Positions 35,053 to 41,755 of a stretch of DNA of 64,000 nt are shown one piece after another. Position 1 is the stretch's first letter. The number at the start of each line of letters is the position of its first letter. This DNA is from Hymenobacter piscis (GTDB lineage Bacteria > Bacteroidota > Bacteroidia > Cytophagales > Hymenobacteraceae): positions 124,001-188,000 of the forward strand of contig NZ_JAHHZN010000008.1 in the NCBI RefSeq assembly GCF_018760735.1, given 5' to 3'. A program made the translations under genes and the position numbers. The notes below the pieces were generated by a model, which searched no databases, was not told where the DNA came from, and worked only from the letters and a program-made list of their open reading frames with translations.

Positions 35053-36009
35053 ATGAAAACGCTCCGCCCCGCCGCCGCCCTTGTTCTGCTTCGTTTCCTG
35101 GGCGCGCTGGCCCTGATTTTCACCCTGCACTTCTCCGCCCCGGCCCGCCCCCTGACCAACGGCCCGGTGGCGTTCCAAACCTCCGACAGCGTGCGCCTCT
35201 ACGTGCGCGTGGCTGGCCAGGGGCCCGCCTGCCTGCTGGTGCACGGCGGCCCCGGGGCGGGCAGTCAGGCCGTGGAGGTGCTGGCCGGCCCGCGCCTCGA
35301 AGCCGATTTGCAGATGATTTACCTGGACCAGCGCGGCAGCGGCCGCTCGGCCAGCGCCGCGCACCAGAACTACGCCCTGGAGCGCCAGGTGCAGGATATG
35401 GAAGAGCTGCGCCAGCACCTGCACCTGGATAAATGGACGCTGATGAGCCACTCCTTTGGCGGGATTCTGGCCACGGCCTACGCCCAAAAGTACCCCAACC
35501 GTGTGCGGGCTCTGGTTCTGGTCAACAGCATCCTGAACCTGCCGGCCGCTATGGAAGCTACCACGGCCCACGGCTACACGCTGCTGGACGCCGCCACCCG
35601 CCCGCCCCTGGATGCCGCCGCGCCCCTGCCCCAGCGCTATTTCCTGGTCACCGGAATGCTCCAGCAACAACACCGCTACAACCAGCTCCAGTTTGCTTCC
35701 GATTCCGGGGCGGCGCGGGTGAGCCGGGTGCTGCGGGGCCAGCCCCAGAACCACGATTTCGCCGCCAACCTGTTCCAGAACCCCGGCCGCTACCTGGAAG
35801 ACTTCACCGCAGCCACAGCCGCCCTGACCATGCCCGTGCTGGTGCTTACCGGCGCCCAGGACTACCTCACCGGCCCCGACCACTACCGCGCCTTCCGCTT
35901 CCCCCGCCAGACGGTGGTAGTATTGCCCGGCCGGCACACGCCCTTCATAGACAACCCTGCGGAGCTGAGCCAGGCCCTCCACGGCTTCGTGCGCCGCCTG
36001 CCTCGCTAA
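35053..36009 (+). CDS. Exported alpha/beta hydrolase
   Basis: The ATG at 35053 gives 318 residues starting MKTLRPAAALVLLRFLGALA, a hydrophobic signal or anchor; upstream in-frame sequence is Arg-rich and unlikely to be coding. The hydrolase core has LLVHGGPGAGSQAVEV (oxyanion region), IYLDQRGSGRS, the nucleophile Ser134 in MSHSFGGILATAYA, the acid in LTGAQDYLTG and the His in PGRHTPFIDNP. The HGGPG and DQRGSGRS motifs resemble the proline iminopeptidase subgroup, so a periplasmic peptidase or ester hydrolase role is likely. The substrate is unknown. It stands alone between a terminator and a kinase gene. Confidence 0.87.
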   Translation: MKTLRPAAALVLLRFLGALALIFTLHFSAPARPLTNGPVAFQTSDSVRLYVRVAGQGPACLLVHGGPGAGSQAVEVLAGPRLEADLQMIYLDQRGSGRSASAAHQNYALERQVQDMEELRQHLHLDKWTLMSHSFGGILATAYAQKYPNRVRALVLVNSILNLPAAMEATTAHGYTLLDAATRPPLDAAAPLPQRYFLVTGMLQQQHRYNQLQFASDSGAARVSRVLRGQPQNHDFAANLFQNPGRYLEDFTAATAALTMPVLVLTGAQDYLTGPDHYRAFRFPRQTVVVLPGRHTPFIDNPAELSQALHGFVRRLPR

Positions 36010-36033
36010 GGGTCCGGGCTAAGGCCAAACTGC

Positions 36034-36048
36034 TATTTTAGCCCCATG
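36034..36048 (+). promoter_or_regulatory. -7-like element TATTTTAG directly before a kinase ATG
   Basis: TATTTTAG (36034-36041) matches TAnnTTTG at all but one defined position and is followed by CCCC and ATG, the same spacing as at 47126 and 17494. Confidence 0.55.
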
Positions 36049-37104
36049 AACGACCGTCGGTTTTTGTTGCTGGGCATCCCGGTGCTGGCCTTGCTGGTGC
36101 TCTTACCCCGGGACCTGCTGGGCATCCGCTCGGTGCCGGTACTACTCATCAACTACGCCTGCTCGCTGGCCTTCACCTGCGCGTTCTGGCTGTCGGGGCG
36201 GGCGCTGTGGCGGGCCCTGTTCCGGCGCTTCCCACGGGTGGAGCAAACCAGCCGGCGGCTCTGGTGGCTGGCGCTCATCAATACAAGTACCACGGCAGCC
36301 GTTACGCTGGCGCTGGGCGAGTTGCTGGCCCTGGCCCAGCAGGGGCACCTTACGGCAGAGTTCTTCTGGCGCGAATTCGGGCTGAACATGGTACCCACGG
36401 TAGTCATTCAGCTCATTTACGAGAGCAGGAGCTTCTTCCAGCAGTGGGAGCAGAACGTGCGCCGGGCCGAGCAGCTGCAAAGCGCCGGGGTGCAAAGTCA
36501 GCTCGAAGCCCTGCAAAGTCAGCTCGACCCGCACTTCCTGTTCAACTCCCTCAACACCCTCTCGGCCCTCATCGAACCCGAGAACGAGCCGGCCCAGGAG
36601 TTCGTGGAGCAGCTCGCCGACGTGTACCGCTACGTGCTGCTGGCCCGCGACCAACCCACCGTGCCCCTGCACGAGGAACTGGCCTTTGTGGATACCTTCC
36701 TGGCCCTGCACAAGGCCCGTTTCCGCGACAACCTGCGCGTGCGCATCGACGTGCCGACGGCCCTGCGCCAGCGCCGCGTGGCCCCGCTCAGCGTGCAGCT
36801 GCTGGTAGAAAACGCCCTCAAGCACAACGTGGCCTCCCGCGACCAGCCCCTGCAGCTCCACCTGAGCGCCCACCCCGCCACCGGCTACTTCACCGTCGAA
36901 AACACGCTCCGGCCCCGCTCGGCCGGCCTGGCCCCGGGCACCGGCACCGGCCTGCGCAACGTGCGCCACCGCTACGAGCTCCTGCGCGCCCCCCACCCCG
37001 TCACCGTCAGCACCGACGACGGCTGGTTCCGGGTGCAGCTGCCGTTGTTGATGGGTGATGGGGTGACAGGTGAGGAGGTGACAGGTGATGAGGTGATGAG
37101 GTGA
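36046..37104 (+). CDS. LytS-type sensor histidine kinase (first pair)
   Basis: The 352-residue kinase has about four membrane segments in the first 125 residues, a short coiled coil (RRAEQLQSAGVQSQLEALQSQ), the phospho-acceptor His163 in LDPHFLFNSLNTLSALIE and an ATPase domain with LLVENALKHNVASRD and GTGTGLRNVRHRYELL. It pairs with the LytTR regulator starting at 37360, although 255 bp of repeat DNA separates them. The C-terminal tail from about residue 335 (LLMGDGVTGEEVTGDEVMR) is encoded by the tandem GGTGATGAGGTGACA phrases, so its original end has been replaced or extended. The sensed signal is unknown. Confidence 0.9.
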   Translation: MNDRRFLLLGIPVLALLVLLPRDLLGIRSVPVLLINYACSLAFTCAFWLSGRALWRALFRRFPRVEQTSRRLWWLALINTSTTAAVTLALGELLALAQQGHLTAEFFWREFGLNMVPTVVIQLIYESRSFFQQWEQNVRRAEQLQSAGVQSQLEALQSQLDPHFLFNSLNTLSALIEPENEPAQEFVEQLADVYRYVLLARDQPTVPLHEELAFVDTFLALHKARFRDNLRVRIDVPTALRQRRVAPLSVQLLVENALKHNVASRDQPLQLHLSAHPATGYFTVENTLRPRSAGLAPGTGTGLRNVRHRYELLRAPHPVTVSTDDGWFRVQLPLLMGDGVTGEEVTGDEVMR

Positions 37105-37345
37105 CAGGTGAGGAGGTGATGGGGTGACAGGTGAGGAGGTGACAGGGTAGAGAAAGAACGTCATGCTGAGCGAAGGCGCAGCCGTAGTCGAAGAATCTCT
37201 ACCGCTTCGTTGCGTAGTTTGCCCTGCCAACGTCAGCACGCAAGATTCTTCGACTACGGCTGCGCCTTCGCTCAGAATGACGTTCTTTCTCTACCTCATT
37301 CCCCCATTACCCCATCACCTCATCACCTGTCACCCCATCACCTCA
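37057..37345. repeat. Nested palindrome: GGTGACAGGTGAGGA phrases around a family A element
   Basis: The outer phrase arms (37057-37146 and about 37300-37345) are complementary in type. The inner family A arms 37149-37198 and 37243-37293 match over about 50 bp with one mismatch. The element begins inside the kinase reading frame and ends shortly before the regulator ATG at 37360. Confidence 0.9.
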
Positions 37346-37359
37346 TCAATCCCAACTGA

Positions 37360-38139
37360 ATGACCGTTTTGCTGCTCGAAGATGAATACCCGGCCGCCGA
37401 GCGGCTGCAACGGCTGCTGCGCCAGGCCGCGCCCGAGGCCCGGGTGCTGGCCGTGCTCGATACCTTGGCCGGGGCCCTGAACTGGCTCGATACCCACCCC
37501 GCCCCCGACCTGATTCTGTCCGATATTCAGCTGGCCGACGGGCTGAGCCTGGACGTGTTCGAGCAAACGGTGGTGCGCAGCCCCATCATCTTCACCACCG
37601 CCTACGACGCCTACGCCATCCGGGCCTTTAAAGCCAACAGCGTCGACTACCTGCTCAAGCCCGTGAAGCTAACCGAGCTGACGGCCGCCCTCACCAAGCT
37701 GCACGCATGGCGCACCCCAACCGCCTCCCCAATCGCCCCTGACGATACCGCCCAGCGCCTGGAGCGCCTGCTCGATGCCCTGCCCCGGCCGGAGCGGCAG
37801 CATAAAACCCGGTTTCTGGTGCGCAGCGGCGAGCAGCTGTTGCCGCTGGCCGCCACCCAGGCCGCCTGGTTTCAGAGCCGCCACGAAACCACCACCCTCT
37901 GCACCCTCGACGGCCGCCGTTTCGTGGTAGAGTACCCCTTGGAGCAACTCGAAAGCCTGCTCGACCCCGCCCAGTTCTTCCGCCTCAACCGCCAACTGCT
38001 GGCCCAGCTGCCCGCCGTGCAGCGCCTCCACCCCCACTTCAACGGCAAGCTGCTGGTTGACCTCCACCCCGCCCCGAACGAGGAAGTGCTGGTGAGCCGG
38101 GAGAAGGCAGGAGCTGTTAAAAATTGGCTGGAAGGATAG
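37360..38139 (+). CDS. LytTR-family response regulator (first pair)
   Basis: The 259-residue protein has an N-terminal receiver with the acidic pair LEDEYPAAE, phospho-acceptor Asp55 in LSDIQLADGLS, Thr in FTTAYDAYAIRAF and Lys in DYLLKPVKLTEL. The C-terminal LytTR DNA-binding domain (about 150-255) contains KTRFLVRSGEQLLPL, RRFVVEYPLEQLESLL, FFRLNRQLLAQL and EEVLVSREKAGAVKNWL. It follows its kinase gene. It is clearly paralogous to the regulator at 38609-39406, including the LADGLS, FRLNR and VLVSREK segments. It probably binds a tandem site; candidate sites lie at 41518-41546 and 44015-44043. Confidence 0.93.
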   Translation: MTVLLLEDEYPAAERLQRLLRQAAPEARVLAVLDTLAGALNWLDTHPAPDLILSDIQLADGLSLDVFEQTVVRSPIIFTTAYDAYAIRAFKANSVDYLLKPVKLTELTAALTKLHAWRTPTASPIAPDDTAQRLERLLDALPRPERQHKTRFLVRSGEQLLPLAATQAAWFQSRHETTTLCTLDGRRFVVEYPLEQLESLLDPAQFFRLNRQLLAQLPAVQRLHPHFNGKLLVDLHPAPNEEVLVSREKAGAVKNWLEG

Positions 38140-38151
38140 TATATTGGCCTA

Positions 38152-38595
38152 ATGAAGCACACATATTTTGTAGCCTACGCTGCAATTATCTGCCTGTTGG
38201 GTGCTTGCCACTCAGATTCTACCATCTCTTCAACGGTGACAACATCAGTGTCACCACCTGCTACGGGTGGTTTGCAACGCTTGAAAGGCACCTGGGCTGG
38301 CTATGATAAAGGAGGTTTTACGCTGGTAAAAATCAAGGCCGATTCTACGGGCGCCTACACCACGTTTACTGACCGCGAGAGGGAAACCGGGCAACCTTCC
38401 CCAGACGACCGTTACTTCCTATACGAGTCGGCCATAAAAGTACGCTATAAGCCTGGCAACCAGTATCAACCCGGAGTAGCCATTTATACTGACAACTTCC
38501 GTTTTGATTACTACCTGAGTGGCGATACGCTCATCGAGTATGATAAAATGGGCGAACAAGGCCGCCTCGTGCGCGTGCAACCTGATCCGCATTAG
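38152..38595 (+). CDS. Small lipoprotein of unknown function, low GC
   Basis: The 147-residue protein begins MKHTYFVAYAAIICLLGACH with a clear lipobox (LLGAC), so it is probably anchored at the outer or inner membrane. The mature part has LQRLKGTWAGYDKGGFTLVKI and FRFDYYLSGDTLIEYDKMGE, resembling the small beta-rich lipocalin-like domains common in Bacteroidota lipoproteins. The gene is visibly less GC-rich than its neighbours. It lies 12 bp after the regulator gene on the same strand, between two LytS/LytTR pairs, so it may be co-transcribed with the first pair. A TATATTGG sequence just upstream could instead act as its own promoter. Confidence 0.8.
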   Translation: MKHTYFVAYAAIICLLGACHSDSTISSTVTTSVSPPATGGLQRLKGTWAGYDKGGFTLVKIKADSTGAYTTFTDRERETGQPSPDDRYFLYESAIKVRYKPGNQYQPGVAIYTDNFRFDYYLSGDTLIEYDKMGEQGRLVRVQPDPH

Positions 38596-38608
38596 CCAGA
38601 CAGGTGTT

Positions 38609-39406
38609 TCACCGATCCAGCCAAGCCTTGAAGGCGTTGACCTTTTCGCGGCTGACCAGCACGGTGTCGTTGTCGGGAGCGGCGGGCTTGAGGATGGTTT
38701 GCAGGCGGGAGTTGGTGTAGTGGATGATGTCGTGGATGGCCTCGGCGTGGGTCAGGTAGGCGCGGTTGAGGCGGAAGAATTCCAGCGGATCTAGCAGACC
38801 TTCCAGCTGTTCCAGGGTATAGTCGACTACGAAGCGGCGGCCCTCGCGGGTGTGCAGCAGCGTGACTTTCTCCAGACTGGCGAAGTAGGCAATCTGCTCC
38901 ACCGGAATGGCCTTCAGGTGCTCGCCCACCCGCACCACGAAGCGCGTTTTGTACTCGCGGACGGGCTGGGCCTGCTGCAGCATGCGCGTGAGCAAAGCCG
39001 CATCGAACTGGGGCGCAGCCTGCTGCTGTTGGCGGTGCAGCTTGTCGAGGGCCGCCGTCAGCTCCTCCGGGTCGATGGGCTTGAGCAGGTAGTCCACGCT
39101 GTTCACCTTGAAGGCGCGCAGGGCGTACTTGTCGTAGGCGGTGGTGAAGATGACGGGCGTGCGGATATCCAGCCGCTCGAACAGCTCGAAGCTCAGCCCG
39201 TCGGCCAGGTGAATATCCAGGAACAGCACGTCGGGCGGAGCCGCCTGCAGGCTTTGCAGCAGCAGCACGGCCTCCGCCACCGATTCGGCCGTGCCCACCA
39301 CGGCTACCGGCTGCGGGTGTTTTTTCAGCAAACCGGCCAGCCGGGAGGCAGCCAGCGGCTCATCTTCCACAATCAGGGCACGCAGGGGGGTAACGGTTGG
39401 GAGCAT
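38609..39406 (-). CDS. LytTR-family response regulator (second pair)
   Basis: From the ATG at 39404-39406 the protein has 265 residues. The receiver has IVEDEPLAASRLAGLL, the phospho-acceptor Asp64 in LFLDIHLADGLSFELF, FTTAYDKYALRAFKVNS and LLKPIDPEEL. The LytTR domain contains YKTRFVVRVGEHLKAIPVEQ, RRFVVDYTLEQLEGLLDP, FFRLNRAYLTH and TVLVSREKVNAFKAWL. The frame is open upstream (to 39484) but that part is unlike a receiver. It follows its kinase gene (39492-40550) on the minus strand and is paralogous to the regulator at 37360-38139, arranged tail to tail. Confidence 0.93.
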   Translation of the reverse strand: MLPTVTPLRALIVEDEPLAASRLAGLLKKHPQPVAVVGTAESVAEAVLLLQSLQAAPPDVLFLDIHLADGLSFELFERLDIRTPVIFTTAYDKYALRAFKVNSVDYLLKPIDPEELTAALDKLHRQQQQAAPQFDAALLTRMLQQAQPVREYKTRFVVRVGEHLKAIPVEQIAYFASLEKVTLLHTREGRRFVVDYTLEQLEGLLDPLEFFRLNRAYLTHAEAIHDIIHYTNSRLQTILKPAAPDNDTVLVSREKVNAFKAWLDR

Positions 39407-39491
39407 AGGCGAAAGTAAAGGGCGGCAGGAGCGTAGCAGAAGGGGCGGGCAAGATACGTAACGGGCTGCTGGGTGCCTGGACACCGCATGG

Positions 39492-40550
39492 CTACTGCAA
39501 CTCCAGCAGCGGCAGCGTTACTACGAACTCGGTTTCGGAGGCTTCAATCAGCACGGGGCGGGGCGTGAGGAAGGCGTAGCGGGCCTGCAGGTTTTTCAGG
39601 CCCACGCCCCTAGACTCGCCCTCGGCCAGGCGGCGGGTTTGCCGAGAGTTACGCACCAGCAGCGTACGGGCAGCCTCGTTTAGCTCGATGCGGATGCGCA
39701 GCGGGTTGCGCTGGGAGGTGGCGTTGTGCTTCAGGGCGTTTTCCAGCAGCAGCTGCAGGGCCAGCGGCGGCACCAGCCAGCTTTCCAGCGCGGCGGCCGG
39801 CTGCGGCGGCAGCGCCACCTGCAGCCCTTCGCCCAGGCGGGTGCGCTGCAGAAACAGGTAGGCCTCGCCGAACTTCATTTCCTCGGCCAGCGTCACCACT
39901 TCCTGGTCCTGCGAGTCGAGCACGTAGCGGTACACCTGGCTGAGCTGGCGGATAAAGCGGGAGGCCCGCGCGGGGTCGTTTTCCTCCACCAGGGAGGTCA
40001 GCGCGTTCAGCGAGTTGAACAGGAAGTGCGGGTCAAGCTGGCGGCGCAGGCTGTCGGCCTGGGCCTGGGCGTTTTCCTTTTCCAGCCGCTGGGCCCGCAC
40101 CGACACCTCGCGCCAGCTCAGCAGAAACGAGCGGCTGTGCATGAACAGCGACACGACCAGCGTAATGCCCAGCGGCACCACAAACGCCTTCCAGCTGATG
40201 CTCCAGAGCGGCTTGTGAAAATAACCCACCCGGAACGCCGTCGTCACCCCGAAAATCACGACGCTCGAGGCCAGCAGCGACACGGCCACCGTGGTCATGA
40301 ACCGCCGCAGCGGGTTCTCCGTCCAGTCGACGTAGCGGTTGAGCAGTTCGGAGGGCACGCCGTTGGCCAGCCACAGGCCGGTAGTGTAGCAGAAGTTGTA
40401 GCCGAAGGTGACGAGAAAATCCTCACTCCGGAGGGCGCAGCCGGGGCAAAAGGCGAAGCTCAGCCCCACCGACAGCACCAGCATCAGGCCCAGCGTTTTC
40501 AGCCAGTGGTACTTGGGGTAGTATTTACCCAACACCGAGGATTGTTCCAT
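39492..40550 (-). CDS. LytS-type sensor histidine kinase (second pair)
   Basis: The 352-residue kinase (ATG at 40548-40550) has about four membrane segments in the first 145 residues, a short helical linker (VRAQRLEKENAQAQADSLRRQ), phospho-acceptor His175 in LDPHFLFNSLNALTSLVE, and an ATPase domain with LQLLLENALKHNATSQRN and GVGLKNLQARYAFL. The same length and plan as the kinase at 36046 indicate a duplicated pair. Upstream, TATCTTTT on the minus strand (40585-40578) could be the -7 element. The regulator gene lies downstream. The sensed signal is unknown. Confidence 0.92.
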   Translation of the reverse strand: MEQSSVLGKYYPKYHWLKTLGLMLVLSVGLSFAFCPGCALRSEDFLVTFGYNFCYTTGLWLANGVPSELLNRYVDWTENPLRRFMTTVAVSLLASSVVIFGVTTAFRVGYFHKPLWSISWKAFVVPLGITLVVSLFMHSRSFLLSWREVSVRAQRLEKENAQAQADSLRRQLDPHFLFNSLNALTSLVEENDPARASRFIRQLSQVYRYVLDSQDQEVVTLAEEMKFGEAYLFLQRTRLGEGLQVALPPQPAAALESWLVPPLALQLLLENALKHNATSQRNPLRIRIELNEAARTLLVRNSRQTRRLAEGESRGVGLKNLQARYAFLTPRPVLIEASETEFVVTLPLLELQ

Positions 40551-40622
40551 GAGCAGGCAGCGTAACAAGCGAAGCGAAAAGATACACCGCCGTTGCGGAA
40601 CCAGGGTACCTGGCCTGCCATA

Positions 40623-40724
40623 CGCGCCGTAGCGCGAACTTTGTAGTTCGTGCCCCAGCGCCGTTCGGACGGTTTCGTTTCTACGGCGCCGTAGCGCGAA
40701 CTACAAAGTTCGCGCTACGGCGCG
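40623..40724. repeat. Family D palindrome (CGCCGTAGCGCGAACT), two copies
   Basis: 40686-40723 is a perfect palindrome with 17-bp arms and an ACAA loop. A half-copy in the opposite sense (40625-40650, GCGCCGTAGCGCGAACTTTG) precedes it. It lies between the second kinase gene start and the stop of the periplasmic-protein gene. Confidence 0.88.
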
Positions 40725-40736
40725 CCACGGGGCCGG

Positions 40737-41444
40737 CTATTTGGCGGCGGCCGTGGTGGTTTCGTACTTTTTCAGGCGGCCCAGCACCTGCCACTCGCCC
40801 CAGTTAGGGGCCAGGGCCGAGGCGGGCCGGAAGGCGGCAAAGCGGGCCCTGGCTTCCTGGTAAAGCGGCCGGGCCGCTTCGGCCCCGCCCCCGAACATGG
40901 CGGGCGTGTAGTACACGTTGTTGGCCGCCACCAGGTAGGCGCGGGGGTTGGCCGGATTCAGGGTTTTGGCCTTGGCCACGGCCTCCTCCACCAGGCCCGA
41001 GTATTTCATGGAGCGCAGCATGGGCGAGATGCCCAGCCGGGCCTGGTAGAGGTAGGCCTGGAGCACCAGCACCTCCGATTCGTCGCCGCCCAGCTGGCGG
41101 GCCTGGGCCAGGGCTTTTTCGGCCTGGTCGAGGAGCTGATCCTTGGCGTCGCCGTCTTCCTTGCTCTGAAAAACCTGAATGATGAGCGCGTACGCCCGGT
41201 AGTAGCGGGGCAGCCAGTCCTGGGGCTTCACGGCGGCGGCGCGCTCCATTTTGGCGGCGCTGGCCCGCAGCACGGCCGGGTCGCCGGTGCTCATGAGCTC
41301 GGCAATGGCTCCGGCCAGGAGCGTGTCGTAGGCATCCGCGGGCGCGGCGGCGGCTACCGGGGCGGCTTTGGGGGCGGCGGGTTGCTGGGCCAGGGCCGCG
41401 AAGGAAGCGGCAGCCAGGGCGAGGGTGAGCAGGGTCGTCTTCAT
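40737..41444 (-). CDS. Periplasmic helical protein of unknown function under a LytTR-like operator
   Basis: From the ATG at 41442-41444 the 235-residue protein starts MKTTLLTLALAAASFAALAQ, a signal peptide, followed by an Ala/Pro-rich stretch. The rest is helical with TPR-like pairs (DPAVLRASAAKMERAAAVKP, AEKALAQARQLGGDESEVL, LVEEAVAKAKTLNPANPRAYLVAANNVYYTP). No named family is recognised. The region before it holds the tandem GACGCTTC operator and CACCTTTG element (41475-41546) that also precede the TonB receptor gene next door, so the two genes are probably co-regulated. A surface or nutrient-uptake role is inferred only from this. Confidence 0.82.
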   Translation of the reverse strand: MKTTLLTLALAAASFAALAQQPAAPKAAPVAAAAPADAYDTLLAGAIAELMSTGDPAVLRASAAKMERAAAVKPQDWLPRYYRAYALIIQVFQSKEDGDAKDQLLDQAEKALAQARQLGGDESEVLVLQAYLYQARLGISPMLRSMKYSGLVEEAVAKAKTLNPANPRAYLVAANNVYYTPAMFGGGAEAARPLYQEARARFAAFRPASALAPNWGEWQVLGRLKKYETTTAAAK

Positions 41445-41474
41445 ACCAAAAGGGATTTGTGGTGGAGGATGAGT

Positions 41475-41546
41475 CAAAGGTGCACCCCACCCGCCGCCCC
41501 TGAAATTTGCCGTTACCGAAGCGTCGGATAAAGGGGATGAAGCGTC
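41475..41546 (-). promoter_or_regulatory. Tandem GACGCTTC operator plus CAnnTTTG promoter, copy 1
   Basis: On the minus strand, GACGCTTC half-sites at 41546-41539 and 41525-41518 are spaced with a 21-bp period (13 nt between). Exactly 35 nt later comes the -7-like element CACCTTTG (41482-41475). A TTTCAG sequence sits about where a -33 element belongs. It matches copy 2 at 43972-44043 in half-sites, intervening bases and spacing. Confidence 0.75.
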
Positions 41547-41554
41547 AGGGGAGG

Positions 41555-41755
41555 TAAAATGGTGAGGTGGTGAGGTGGTGAGGTGGTGAGATGGTGAAAT
41601 GGTGAGTTTGACGTGCCAGATGCCTGTCGGCGCCAGTAGCACGGCGGGTTTTTATAGACGGCTAGCCGACAATTACCAAAGTCTACTTCGCGCCATCAGC
41701 GCCGCCAGCACGTCAAACTCCCCATTTCACCACCTCACCATTTCACCTCATTCCG
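41555..41755. repeat. Inverted phrase repeat (GGTGAGGTGGTGAAATG type)
   Basis: Tandem phrases at about 41560-41607 face their complement at about 41718-41755. The right arm contains the stop codon of the TonB receptor gene. The loop has no clear family A core. Confidence 0.8.

Noticed and set aside
37057..37345. Tandem repeats considered as a CRISPR-like array
   Set aside because: The phrases are contiguous, degenerate and lack unique spacers of constant size; no cas genes are present. The same holds for the other phrase repeats.
41445..41642. Longer N-terminus of the periplasmic protein at 40737-41444
   Set aside because: It would translate the phrase repeat and the tandem operator; the signal peptide starts at the ATG at 41442-41444.
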